Of a stretch of DNA of 64,000 nt, positions 42,102 through 51,945 are shown one piece after another (within the stretch, counting starts at the first letter, position 1; each line of letters starts with the position of its first letter). The notes under the pieces are model-generated. The model searched no databases. It worked only from the letters and a program-made list of their open reading frames with translations, and had not been told where the DNA came from. The stretch is from Medakamo hakoo (lineage: Eukaryota; Chlorophyta; Trebouxiophyceae; Coccomyxaceae), in NCBI GenBank assembly GCA_026636295.1, contig CP089461.1, positions 62,001 through 126,000 of the forward strand, read 5' to 3'. Both the position numbers and the translations under genes were made by a program.

Positions 42102-42358
42102 CGGAGAAAATCACGGTTGCACGACAGTCGGAGGCGGCCTCAGGCGCGTTGAGCAAGCGCTATGGCAGGCACAGGCTGCGCGCGAGCCTTCGTGCTGGGC
42201 TGGACGGGGCCTGGCACCGGTGGGCCGAGTGCTGGGGCGGTGCGCGAAAGAGTGAGCGCGCGAGGTGCGCGAGCGCGGCTGTCTTGGGTGTGCACTCCAC
42301 TCCCCCTATCGCCGGCGCAGCGCGCCCCACTAAAAAAACCCCGGACGTTCCAGTCACG

Positions 42359-43324
42359 ATGCCCACGCCCTGGGCCGGCCTGCTGGCAGCCCGGCGAGCC
42401 GCCAGCCTGCTCGCATCGACTAGTGGGCGGCTGAGCGGGATGTGTGGCCACGTCCGGGCCGCCAGCCTTCTGTCCGGGCCGGCGGCCGGCGGGCCATCGG
42501 CGAGTCGCGTGGCCGCCGCCCTCAGCACGGCGCCGCCGTCTTTCGCGGCGTCTGCTGCATGCGTCAGACGCGGCACCGGCACGGGTGTACACCCGACGGG
42601 AACGCGTCGTCCATTCCACGCCTCCTCGTTCGCGGCGGACGCGGCCCCAACAACAACACCGCCCACGCCGTCCCCGACCTTCACCCGCCTCAACTCCCTG
42701 GCGCCGTCGCCGGGGTCCACCCGGCCGGCCAAGCGCGTCGGCCGGGGCATCGGGTCGGGCCGGGGCAAGACGTCCACCCGCGGCCACAAGGGCCAAAAGG
42801 CGCGGTCGGGCGCGACGCCCAAGCTCGGCTTCGAGGGAGGCCAGACGCCGCTGGGCAAGCGCCTGCCCAAGCGCGGCTTCGTCTCGCCGGGCGCCGTGGA
42901 GTACACGCCCGTCAACGTGGGGCGGCTGCAGGCCCTGGTGGACGCGGGCCGCCTGGACGCGGGCCGGCCCGTGACGATGCGGGACCTGGTGGCGGCGGGC
43001 GCGGTGTCCAAAAAGGCGCGGCACGGCGTGAAGCTGTTGGGGCGGGGGCGCCTGACCGCGTCCCTGTCCCTGGAAGTGTCCGCGGTCAGCCCGGCGGCGC
43101 GGGCCGCGGTGGAGGCCGCGGGCGGGACCGTGACGACGGTGTACTACAACGCCCTCAACCTGCGCGCCCTGCTGCGGCCCGGGTGGCTGGCCAAGGCCGG
43201 GCGCGCGCCGCCCCGCCCGGCGCGCCCGCCGCCCAAGCGGGCGGGGCTTTTTGACGCGGTGGGCGTGGTGCCGCCCGACGGCGGTGTGCGGGAGGGTCAG
43301 GCAACAGCAGCGGCAGCGGCGTGA
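42359..43324 (+). CDS. Mitochondrial ribosomal protein uL15
   Basis: 321 residues from the ATG at 42359. The N-terminal about 95 residues are rich in Arg, Ser and Ala (PWAGLLAARRAASLLAST, then RRPFHASSFAA), a mitochondrial presequence. The L15 core follows: FTRLNSLAPSPGSTRPAKRV, GRGIGSGRGKTSTRGHKGQK, LGFEGGQTPLGKRLPKRGF, VNVGRLQALVDAG and KLLGRGRLTASLSLEVSAVS. A C-terminal extension (YYNALNLRALLRPGWLAKAG) is typical of the mitochondrial form and absent from plastid and bacterial L15. It binds 23S-type rRNA and helps late large-subunit assembly. The frame is open upstream of 42359 but lacks targeting character there. Confidence 0.9.
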   Translation: MPTPWAGLLAARRAASLLASTSGRLSGMCGHVRAASLLSGPAAGGPSASRVAAALSTAPPSFAASAACVRRGTGTGVHPTGTRRPFHASSFAADAAPTTTPPTPSPTFTRLNSLAPSPGSTRPAKRVGRGIGSGRGKTSTRGHKGQKARSGATPKLGFEGGQTPLGKRLPKRGFVSPGAVEYTPVNVGRLQALVDAGRLDAGRPVTMRDLVAAGAVSKKARHGVKLLGRGRLTASLSLEVSAVSPAARAAVEAAGGTVTTVYYNALNLRALLRPGWLAKAGRAPPRPARPPPKRAGLFDAVGVVPPDGGVREGQATAAAAA

Positions 43325-43474
43325 GAGGGGGTGGGGGTGGTGGTGGGGGGACCGGAGAGGGGGGAGGCGCACGGGATGGAGGGGGGTTGCACGGGAGGGC
43401 ACAGGAGGGGGGGGAGGGAGATTTGCCGCGCGTGCAAAACCCCCGCCTCTCTCATGACGCCTTTTCTTTCCGGT

Positions 43475-45160
43475 TCACGCGTACGAGGCGGGGTAGGCCA
43501 GGCCGCGCGTCGTGCTGTTGGCCGCCTGCGCCCAGGCGGCGTCCAGCCAGGCCAGGCGGGCCGCCGTCCAGGCGGCGACGTCGTCAAACGGCGCGGCGGC
43601 CTGGGCGGCCGGGCCGCCGAGCCAGGGCTTGCCCAGGACGTCGGCCCACCGGGCCAGCGTGCGGAGCGCCGGACTCGTCCCATTGCCGCCGCCGCCGCCG
43701 GCCGTCAGCAGGACGCGCTTGGCGTCCAGGAGGCGGCGTACGGCGGCGTCCGACCAGGGCCCCGCCCGCAGGCGCGCCCAGCGGGCCGCCGCGTCCGCCG
43801 CAAAGGCCGGGTCCCCGAAGAACGCCGCGTCAAACCAGACGGCCAGCCCGTTGCCGGCGTCGTACCTGTTCAGCGGCGTGCACCGGTCCGGCTCGCGCGT
43901 GCAGATGGAAAAGAGCCAGCCGGAGGGCGAGATGCCGGACCCGCCGGAGCGGCCCGGGCCGTCGAAGCCGGCGGGGACGGTCCCGCCGCCGCCGCCCTGG
44001 GACACGAAGTTGTAGCCGCAGCACGTGCCAAAGCCCTGGCCCTGGGACCAGACCGGGCCCATGCGCCAGGGACCGCCGGCCGCCTTGTGCAGGAAGGACG
44101 CCGAGTGGTAGGCGTGCTTGGCGACCTTGGTCAGTTCCGCGTGCACGAACCAGTCGACGAAGGACGGCCCGTCCATCCAGGCGCGCCAGCCGGCCGACTC
44201 GTTGGCCGGCGCGGCGGCGGACGACCCAAACAGCCCGCGCTCAAAGGCCGCCAGGTCGGACGACAGGGACGCCGCGCCGCGTGCGCTCAGCTTGCCGGCC
44301 GCCGGGAATTTCACCATGAGCTCCTTGCCAGAGATGGGGCCGGTGATGGGCGTGCCCTCCGGGTCTGGCTCGCCGTGCAGGAAGGTGGCGATGGCGGACG
44401 GCGTGTCCCCGCCGTCCGCGGCGGCCGGCAGGTCGACCTGGTGCACGCCCCGCTGGATGTGCTCGCTGGCCAGGTAGACGCCCCGGTAGTGGGACGGCGA
44501 GGCGCCCAAGGGCGCACCGTCGTCGATCACAAACAGCTCGACGTGCGCGGTGCGCGGCACCCAGCCCAGCGGGCCGGGACGCGTGCCCCAGCCGACGTAG
44601 CCGTCTCCGTCCGTCGCGCCCATGGCCCGCGCCAGCTCGCGGCCGTACCACTCCTTGACCAGGAACGTGTCGTTGGCCTGGCCCAGGAAAATGATGTGGT
44701 CGCCCGCCAGGCCCAGCAGGGGGGCGGCCGCCGCGCCGGTGTCCGAGGCTTTGGCCACCCCGGCCGGCAGGTAGGCGGCGTAGCTGCGGATCTTGTTGTA
44801 GCGCTGGGTGTTGGTGCCGCCCCGGTTGCGCAGGCGGACGGGCCCGGCCCAGTCGGACGCGGGCGCGCCGCCCGCGCCCGTGCCCAGGTCGGCCGCGCCG
44901 CACGTGCACAGCGTGGCGTTGCGCTTGGTCCGGTCCGGCACCGTGCCGCCCGTGTCGATAACGACAGCGGGCACGCCAACGGCTCGGTCAAAGCCGGTGG
45001 AGGCCAGGCGGGCGCAGCAGTCGGCGGCGGGCGCGGCGGCGGCTGGGGGCGGCGCGGCCGGCGCCGGGCGCGCGGCCGGCGCTTCTGTCGCCGGCGGGCC
45101 CGCCGCGGCCGCGGCGGCGACCAGGGCCAGCAGCCCGACAGCCGCTAGGCGTGGAAGCAT
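43475..45160 (-). CDS. Secreted CotH-like protein
   Basis: 561 residues from the ATG at 45160. It begins with a signal peptide (LAAVGLLALVAAAAAAG), followed by an Ala/Pro linker. The CotH kinase-like fold is suggested by VRLRNRGGTNTQRYNKIRSY, NDTFLVKEWYGRELARAMG, SHYRGVYLASEHIQRGVHQV, and DWFVHAELTKVAKHAYHSA then WRMGPVWSQGQGFG. Family CotH proteins phosphorylate spore-coat or secreted substrates and usually show an Asp-rich W-D-x-D motif at that last site. Here Ser-Gln-Gly-Gln stands instead, so catalysis may be lost or different. About 10 Cys suggest disulphides. It lies 80 bp downstream of the taspase-like gene on the same strand. Extracellular or cell-wall role inferred. Confidence 0.78.
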   Translation of the reverse strand: MLPRLAAVGLLALVAAAAAAGPPATEAPAARPAPAAPPPAAAAPAADCCARLASTGFDRAVGVPAVVIDTGGTVPDRTKRNATLCTCGAADLGTGAGGAPASDWAGPVRLRNRGGTNTQRYNKIRSYAAYLPAGVAKASDTGAAAAPLLGLAGDHIIFLGQANDTFLVKEWYGRELARAMGATDGDGYVGWGTRPGPLGWVPRTAHVELFVIDDGAPLGASPSHYRGVYLASEHIQRGVHQVDLPAAADGGDTPSAIATFLHGEPDPEGTPITGPISGKELMVKFPAAGKLSARGAASLSSDLAAFERGLFGSSAAAPANESAGWRAWMDGPSFVDWFVHAELTKVAKHAYHSASFLHKAAGGPWRMGPVWSQGQGFGTCCGYNFVSQGGGGGTVPAGFDGPGRSGGSGISPSGWLFSICTREPDRCTPLNRYDAGNGLAVWFDAAFFGDPAFAADAAARWARLRAGPWSDAAVRRLLDAKRVLLTAGGGGGNGTSPALRTLARWADVLGKPWLGGPAAQAAAPFDDVAAWTAARLAWLDAAWAQAANSTTRGLAYPASYA

Positions 45161-45239
45161 GGAGAGGTCGGCTTGAAAAAAAAGAGGCGCAGGCAGAACA
45201 CAAATTCGAATGAAAAACAAAAGGCACAGGGGGCTGGGC

Positions 45240-46613
45240 TCATGGCCCGGAAAGGTCGGCCGCCAACCGCCACCGCACGCCCCGCCCGCCCGCGCGCAAG
45301 ACCTGCGCGCCCGCCCCGCCGCTCCCCTCTCCCTCCCACCGCCAGGCAACCGCCATGCCCGCCGCCTGAGCCGCCACGTAGGCTTCCACTGAAGCAATGC
45401 CGTGCCCTGTCCCCTTCAGCGCACGGACCGCGAGCGCGCCGCAGTCCGCCGGCGCGCCCGGCTGCACGCCGCCCGTGTCCGCGGCCGACGCGTCGACCTG
45501 CGCGGCCAGGGCGGACGCAGGGTCGGCTTGCGAGCCCGACACCGCCGCCGCCGCGCTGCGCGCCAGGCCGGCCCGCATGATCGCTTCGCCCACGCCCGAG
45601 ACGGAGGAGGCCACGGCCGCGACGCCCGGCGGCAGGGCCGGCCAGCACGACGCACCGCCCGCGGCGGCCGTCCGGCGGACCGACGCGCACCGGCCGTCGA
45701 GAGCCCAGCACCCAGCCCCGTAAATCGCCGCTTCCCCCACGCGGCCAGGCGTCTTCAGTGCAAGGCCGCCGGACGAGACGGCGGCAGCGACCGAGCCGGT
45801 GCGGGCGTCGACGACGATGGCGCCGACCGTGTCGTGGGGCAGCTCGCCGTCGCCGGCGGCCAGGGTCGCCGCCCGACCGCCGGTGGCGGGCGGGGGCACC
45901 GGCGGGGCGGCGAAGTGGCCAGACGTCGTCGTGCGACCGCGCTTTCTGGCCGCCGCACCCCCGTCCTCCTCGCCTTCCTCCTCCGCCACGGGCGCGTCGC
46001 CGGGCCCGCCCACGACCACCCACTTCCCAGCGACGACGAGCCGGTCGTTTTTCTCGGCCGCCACCATCGACGACCACCGGGCCCACGCGTCCCGGGTCGA
46101 GGCCGTCGTCTGCCAGGCTCCTCCACCACCACCGCCCGCGGCCGCCTCCGGCTCGACGGCCAGGCCGCGGCTTTTGGCCCAGGCTTTGACGCCAGTCCCA
46201 GCCAGCATGATGGGCCGGACACGCCCGAGCGGCATGGCCAAGCGCGACTCGGACGCGAGGGCGGCCGCGACCGTGGCGGGGTGCGCGACGCCGGGCGCCG
46301 CGGCGACGCCGCCCCACGCGCCGTCGCCCGCCATCGCGCTGGCGTCGCACTCGACCGTGCCGGCTTCGGTGAGGGAGGACCCCGTGCCGGCGTTGCAGCC
46401 GGGCCAGTCCTCCAGGTGGGCGACGGCCGCGGCGGCGGCGGCGAGGGCGGCGTCGTTGGCGCGGCTGCTGGGCGTCGAGGTTGCGCGCGCGCCGGCGAGC
46501 GCGGCCGCGCCCGCTTCGCAGGCGGCCGCCATCGCGGCTTCCAGTTCGGCCACGCGGGTCGGGGCGGTGGAGAATGCGCCAGCCCCTGCATGAACAGCGA
46601 TGAAGTAGGGCAT
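45240..46613 (-). CDS. Taspase1/asparaginase-type Ntn hydrolase
   Basis: 457 residues from the ATG at 46613. This family is made as an inactive chain that cuts itself before a Thr, which becomes the catalytic nucleophile. Seen are YFIAVHAGAGAFS at the start, then ANDAALAAAAAAVAHLEDWP, NAGTGSSLTEAGTVECDASA and GRVRPIMLAGTGVKAWAKSRG. The autocleavage site is HDTVGAIVVDARTGSVAAA, whose Thr should be the new N-terminus, followed by SSGGLALKTPGRVGEAAIYG. The about 60-residue disordered insert before the cleavage site and the overall length match threonine aspartase 1 better than plain isoaspartyl peptidase. It shares a 168 bp divergent upstream region with the TPR gene. Confidence 0.87.
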   Translation of the reverse strand: MPYFIAVHAGAGAFSTAPTRVAELEAAMAAACEAGAAALAGARATSTPSSRANDAALAAAAAAVAHLEDWPGCNAGTGSSLTEAGTVECDASAMAGDGAWGGVAAAPGVAHPATVAAALASESRLAMPLGRVRPIMLAGTGVKAWAKSRGLAVEPEAAAGGGGGGAWQTTASTRDAWARWSSMVAAEKNDRLVVAGKWVVVGGPGDAPVAEEEGEEDGGAAARKRGRTTTSGHFAAPPVPPPATGGRAATLAAGDGELPHDTVGAIVVDARTGSVAAAVSSGGLALKTPGRVGEAAIYGAGCWALDGRCASVRRTAAAGGASCWPALPPGVAAVASSVSGVGEAIMRAGLARSAAAAVSGSQADPASALAAQVDASAADTGGVQPGAPADCGALAVRALKGTGHGIASVEAYVAAQAAGMAVAWRWEGEGSGGAGAQVLRAGGRGVRWRLAADLSGP

Positions 46614-46781
46614 GGTGGGTGGTGCGCGCGTGTGGTTCCCGCACACACACCCGGCGGCGCGCGCCCGTCGCGGCAATGCCTAGCGGAACGTGCTCTCCAC
46701 GCCTTTATTTATTTATTTTCCTCCGACCGTCCGCCCCACGGTCGGCCGCCACCTCCGGCATGCGTGGCTCCCACTGAACAG
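46614..46781. promoter_or_regulatory. Compact divergent promoter
   Basis: 168 bp between the taspase-like and TPR start codons. It contains an unusual AT patch, CCTTTATTTATTTATTTTCC at about 46701-46720, in an otherwise GC-rich setting. Bidirectional promoter function is inferred from the layout. Confidence 0.45.
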
Positions 46782-47600
46782 ATGCAGGCGGCCCTGAAGC
46801 CCCCAACGCGAGCACGGCAATCGCCGTCCCGGCGCCGACGCCCACGCGCCGCCTCGTCCGCCGACGACGGCGCCAGCACGTCCGCGCCCACCCCACCACA
46901 CCCACCCCCACAGCCACCCCCACCCCTCCCCATCGAGCTGCGCTTCTGCACCAACAAAACCTGCCGCCGGCAGGGCGCGGCGTCCATGGCCAAGCTGGCG
47001 CGCGACCTGGCAATTCCGGGCCTGACAGTCACGGAGGCCGGCTGCCTGGGCCGGTGCGGCGCGGGGCCCAACGCGGCGGTGTTGCCAGGCGGGGGGGAGC
47101 CGCCCGTCGTCGTCGCGGGCCTGGGCACGCCCGCCCGCCTGGTTGAGATTCTTTCCCTGGCGACGGACGCCGACATCCCAGCTGGCGTCCTGGCGGCCAC
47201 GGAAGCCCGCCTGGCGGGCAATGCGGCGGCCCGGGACGGCGACTGGGCCGGCGCGGAAGGCCACTACACGCGCGGCCTGTCCGGGCCGGCGCCCTGCGGC
47301 CCCGCGGCGGCGGCGGCGCTGCACGCCAACCGGTCGGCCGCCCGCCTGGCGCGTGGGGATGTGCAGGGAGCCCTGGCTGACGCGGACGCTGCCGTCGCGC
47401 TGGTGGCCGGCCTGCCCGGCCCCGCAGGCACGTCGGCGCGCGTCCGCCAGGCAGAGGCCCGGGCGTCGGCCGGCGACGCGGCTGGCGCGGCCGCATCTTT
47501 GGCAGCCGCGGTGGCGGGCGACCCCGCCTTCAAAGACGCCGACACTCTGGGCGCGGCCCTGGAGGCCAAAGCCGCGGCGGCCGTGGCGCGGGCGGCGTGA
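46782..47600 (+). CDS. Thioredoxin-like [2Fe-2S] plus TPR protein
   Basis: 272 residues. After an Arg/Ser/Pro-rich N-terminus (possible organelle targeting) comes a thioredoxin-like ferredoxin domain: IELRFCTNKTCRRQGAASM, GLTVTEAGCLGRCGAGPN and a following VVVAGLGTPARLVEIL strand. Cysteines in FCTNKTC and CLGRC are spaced like the four ligands of the [2Fe-2S] cluster of this fold (as in NuoE/HoxE and plant homologues). The C-terminal 130 residues form TPR-like helices: AGNAAARDGDWAGAEGHYTR, LHANRSAARLARGDVQGALA and ARVRQAEARASAGDAAGAAA. Electron transfer or assembly work in the plastid is a reasonable inference. The partner is unknown. Confidence 0.8.
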   Translation: MQAALKPPTRARQSPSRRRRPRAASSADDGASTSAPTPPHPPPQPPPPLPIELRFCTNKTCRRQGAASMAKLARDLAIPGLTVTEAGCLGRCGAGPNAAVLPGGGEPPVVVAGLGTPARLVEILSLATDADIPAGVLAATEARLAGNAAARDGDWAGAEGHYTRGLSGPAPCGPAAAAALHANRSAARLARGDVQGALADADAAVALVAGLPGPAGTSARVRQAEARASAGDAAGAAASLAAAVAGDPAFKDADTLGAALEAKAAAAVARAA

Positions 47601-47695
47601 GGCTTGTGTGTGTTAGTTCGTTGTTCGTTGTCCGTCCATACATTTTTTTTTCACACCCCACCCCACGCCCCCACGCCCACCACTCTCTCTACAAG

Positions 47696-48516
<821 letters not shown>

Positions 48517-48734
48517 GCGTGCGTGCTGAGGGTGTGGCCGTGTGTGTGCTGGACCTGCGGACGGGAGGGGGGCGCGCGGCGCGGCGCGGCGAAACGCGCG
48601 TGTATGGGCTGCGCGAGAGACAGCGCGTGCGCGCTCGCGCGTTTTTTTTTTTGTCGCACACACACGCCCCACACTCTCGTCCAAAGCGGGGAGAGCAACA
48701 AAGAAGGCGCCCAAAAACAACACGACACGCCCCT

Positions 48735-50861
48735 ATGGCGGACCCGCCGGGTCCGCCTCACCCTTTGACCGCCCTGCGCGACCGTGAGGTGGCCGGCCCG
48801 GGGCGAGGGCCGGCGGCGGAGGGTGACGCGAGCTGCCTGTGCCCGCCCGATGCGAGGAGGGCCCGCTCGTCGGCACAGCCCTCGCCCTCCGGCCGCCACC
48901 ACAGCCCTGCCGCACCCTTCACGTCCCGGGCCGGCGCGTGGGCGGAAGCGGCCTCGCTGGCCGCCCTCACCGCCGAGGCCGCCGGCCGCCACGCCTACAT
49001 CCCGCTCTCCCACCCGCCGCCGCGGTCGACCATCGCCCTGTCCTTCTCGCCCGACGGGTCCCACCTGGCGTCCACGCACGGCGACCACACGGTCAAAGTG
49101 GTGAGGCTGTCCGACTGGGATGAAAAACGGACGCGGAGGCGTGGAGGAGGGGGCGGCGGCGCGTCACCGCCGACCTCGTCCCTGCTCAACGACGACGACC
49201 ACCACCCCCCGCCGCCCTGTCTTCGCATCTTGGCCGGCCACCGCCGCACGCCCTGGGCCGTCCGCTTCCACCCGTCCGTCCCTGGCGTGCTCGCATCTGG
49301 TTCCCTGGACCACGAGGTCCGGGTGTGGGATGTGGCGGCGGCGGCGGTTGGTGGCGTGGCGGGTGCGCGGGCGCCTCCGCCACCAGCGCCCACGACCGCC
49401 GCCTCCGCCGCCGCGACAGCCACTCCCCCGCCCACGCCCGGCGCCACGCTCGCCCGCCACGACTTTGGCCGGCCCGTCGCCTCCCTGGCCTGGGTGCCCG
49501 GCGGCCAAGCCCTGGCCGTCGCGGCCGGGCACCGCCTATACTGGTGGGGCGTCGGCGGGGCTGTGGCCACCGCAGCGGCCGCGCGCGCGGCGGCGGCGGC
49601 GCGCGCACGCCCGGGCTGTGCCGACCGCCTGGGGCGGCCGGGCGGACGGAGCGGCGGCCCGTCCGCGCGCGCCTGCTCGCCTGCATCCCCTCTGGACGCA
49701 GGCGAAGTGGGCGCGGCGGGCGGGTGGGGCGGCCGGGACGGCGGTCCTTCCACTCCACCCCCGCCGCCCCCACCCCCGCCCCCACCGCCCGTCGCCCTGC
49801 TGCGCACGCGGCGGTCTCTGAGGGCTGTCCAGTTCCACCCGGCGGGCGCACCTGTTGTGCTGACGGCGGAAGTGACGGACGGGCCGGCGTGGGCGGTGGC
49901 GGCGGCGGCGGCAGCGGTGGCAGCGGGCGATGGTGCGAGCGTCGCGGGCGGCCGAGGCAGCGCCTCTTCCGTCGCGGACGTGGGCGCCCGCCTTGCCGCG
50001 GCACGGGTGGGCGAGGCCGGGTCCGCCACGCCCGCGGTCGGTGGCAGCGGCGGCGCGGGCGGTGCGCAACCACCCCCACCCCCACCACCGCCGCCGCAGA
50101 TCCCAGCCGCCGCCGCCGCGGCCGCCGCCGCCGCCGCGGCCGGCATCATCGGCGCGGAAGCGCCCTGCCACGTCCGGGTGCGCCTGTGGCGGGCGGACTG
50201 GGCGGGCGCCGGGTGGCGGGGCCTGGGCGGCGCGGACGCCGTGACGGCGTCGCTGGCGGCGCGCGCGCCGCCCGCCCCGCCGCCACCGCTGGCCGGCGCC
50301 CCCCTCCTCACCATTGCGGACGCCGTCCTCTGTTCGGAGATGGGCGCGCACTGGTCGCCTGACGGGCGGCGGCTGGCGCTGTGCGTGTGTGCGGGCCCCG
50401 GCGCGTACGAGCTGCGCGTGTTCGACACGGCCACGCCCGGGTCGGCCGCCTTCGGGTCCGTCCTCGCGGCGGCCCGCCTGGCCGCGCCGCAGTGCCTGAC
50501 CTCTGTCCAATTCTCGCCCGCGGGCTCGCACGTCCTGGTCGCGTACGGCCGGCGCCACCCCGCGCTGGTCGTCGAGCCGCCTGAGCAGGGACCGCCGCCG
50601 GCGGCCCCTGCTCCGCCGGCGCACCACCACCACCACACGCGCCCGGCCGGCCGGCCGCTCTGGCCGCCGTCCGCGGCGGCGCCCCCACCCCCGCCCACGC
50701 ACACCGTCTTGGAGATCTACCGGGCGGCCGACCTGTCCCTGGCCGCGTCGTTGGCGTCCGGGCGGGACGAGGTCAACGCGGCCGCGTTTTCTCCGCTGCC
50801 CGGCGGGGGGCTGGCGTACGGGACCAAGGAAGGGCGGCTGCGCCTGGTTGGCGGCGGGTGA
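48735..50861 (+). CDS. AMBRA1/DCAF-type WD40 protein
   Basis: 708 residues in one exon. N-terminal WD repeats read IALSFSPDGSHLASTHGDHT, ILAGHRRTPWAVRFHPSVPG, VLASGSLDHEVRVWDV and PVASLAWVPGGQALAVAAGH, then LLRTRRSLRAVQFHPAG. This wording matches AMBRA1 and its plant DCAF counterparts, which act as substrate receptors of CUL4-DDB1 ubiquitin ligase and in autophagy control. Later: SEMGAHWSPDGRRLALCVCA, LTSVQFSPAGSHVLVAYG, and a plant-like ending YRAADLSLAASLASGRDEVN then GGLAYGTKEGRLRL. Low-complexity Gly/Pro/Ala loops split the propeller. Function is inferred from family. The 3' side holds a TGTAA (about 50925) that may be a poly-A signal. Confidence 0.87.
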   Translation: MADPPGPPHPLTALRDREVAGPGRGPAAEGDASCLCPPDARRARSSAQPSPSGRHHSPAAPFTSRAGAWAEAASLAALTAEAAGRHAYIPLSHPPPRSTIALSFSPDGSHLASTHGDHTVKVVRLSDWDEKRTRRRGGGGGGASPPTSSLLNDDDHHPPPPCLRILAGHRRTPWAVRFHPSVPGVLASGSLDHEVRVWDVAAAAVGGVAGARAPPPPAPTTAASAAATATPPPTPGATLARHDFGRPVASLAWVPGGQALAVAAGHRLYWWGVGGAVATAAAARAAAAARARPGCADRLGRPGGRSGGPSARACSPASPLDAGEVGAAGGWGGRDGGPSTPPPPPPPPPPPPVALLRTRRSLRAVQFHPAGAPVVLTAEVTDGPAWAVAAAAAAVAAGDGASVAGGRGSASSVADVGARLAAARVGEAGSATPAVGGSGGAGGAQPPPPPPPPPQIPAAAAAAAAAAAAGIIGAEAPCHVRVRLWRADWAGAGWRGLGGADAVTASLAARAPPAPPPPLAGAPLLTIADAVLCSEMGAHWSPDGRRLALCVCAGPGAYELRVFDTATPGSAAFGSVLAAARLAAPQCLTSVQFSPAGSHVLVAYGRRHPALVVEPPEQGPPPAAPAPPAHHHHHTRPAGRPLWPPSAAAPPPPPTHTVLEIYRAADLSLAASLASGRDEVNAAAFSPLPGGGLAYGTKEGRLRLVGGG

Positions 50862-50961
50862 GGGGGAGCTCTCCGTGTGCGCTGCCTGTTTTTCCTCCCC
50901 CGCTGCTGCACTGTTGTTTTTTGTTTTGTAACACCATCCCACGTCCCACACACACTTGTTA

Positions 50962-51610
50962 TCACTCCTCCTCCGGCGGCAGGCGCAGGCCCACCCGGGC
51001 GGCCGACCGGCGGACGTCTTCACGCTGCCTGTTGGGGGTGGTGCATGGGGGGGGGGGGGGGAGGCAGTGTGGGCGGGAGTGAGACAAGGTTGGGGCGAGG
51101 CCCTCTCTCCCCTCCCTCCCCTCCCCCTCGCACCCCCCCCCCCCGGGCTCGCAGCCCGCGCACCTGGCCTCCCGGTCCACGCCGATGTCATAGGACGTCA
51201 GGAGCTCCTGTTGAGGTGGGTGGAGGGTGAAGTGGTGAGGGGAGGCGGGAACGGGGCGCGCACCACCCGCCCGCCCCACCTCCATCCCCCTCTCATCAAA
51301 AAAAACAACGCACGTGATGGTCCTGGACCGCGTCCACCAGGGCCGCCCAGTCGCTGGCCAGGCCCGCCGCCCCGGCTGTCGTCAGCGGCGGGCCGGCTGG
51401 GGACATCGTGGTGGGGGAGGGCTGCGCGCCGGCCTCTGTCGCCGTGACTGCCGGCGGGCCACGCACAGCTGCCACGCCCGCCAAGCGCCGGGCTTCGGCC
51501 GCGGCGTCGGCGGCCAGAGTGGAGCCGGCGGGGCCGAGGGCGCGTCGCAAGGCCGCGCTGAGGCGGGCGTACGGGCCGGACAGGGTGGAGGGCGGCGGGC
51601 CGGGCGGCAT
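50962..51610 (-). CDS. FMC1-like mitochondrial ATP synthase assembly factor
   Basis: Three exons, 51314-51610, 51164-51207 and 50962-51028, splice in frame to 135 residues. Yeast and human FMC1 support F1 ATP synthase assembly. The fit is in the C-terminal part: VQDHHVELLTSYDIGVDREA, then RREDVRRSAARVGLRLPPEEE, matching the family ending (LLerYNpG...qeE.vr.tArrVGL.lP). The N-terminal 70 residues (SGPYARLSAALRRALGP...) fit the family's helical, LYR-like start but have a longer Pro/Ala linker. The second intron is phase 2 and joins AG to G to rebuild Arg. No clear presequence. Assignment rests on short motifs, so another LYR-like factor is possible. Confidence 0.68.
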
Positions 51611-51945
51611 GATGAGAGGCGGGATGATGGGGTGGGAAGACCGCAGGCGGCGGGTCGTGTGTATTTGCTTAGGGCGTGGCTGCCCTGCCAATTCCCAGGC
51701 GTGCGATCGGGGCGCTCTCGCCCCGGCGTCCTGCAAGGACCGCCAGCACTCACAGCCTCTGGCGGGGAGGGCGGGCTGGCCGTTGACGCGACGCGCCTGC
51801 GTGGAAAGAGGGCCGACGCGGACCCCGTGAAAAAAAAGGGAATGGGGAGGCCACTCGCTCTCTCGCACTCCACACCTCCATCTCCTTCCCCCCGACCGCC
51901 AGGCCCTCTCGTCGCTCCCCGTCCCCTCCTCCCCTCCCGCCCAAA
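51611..51945. promoter_or_regulatory. Shared upstream region of divergent genes
   Basis: 335 bp between the FMC1-like and Cys-rich miniprotein starts. It includes a pyrimidine-rich stretch just before the second start (about 51865-51940). No named element. Confidence 0.4.

Noticed and set aside
42149-42358. Upstream extension of the uL15 frame starting near 42149
   Set aside because: The added residues lack targeting character and the ATG at 42359 opens a typical mitochondrial presequence.
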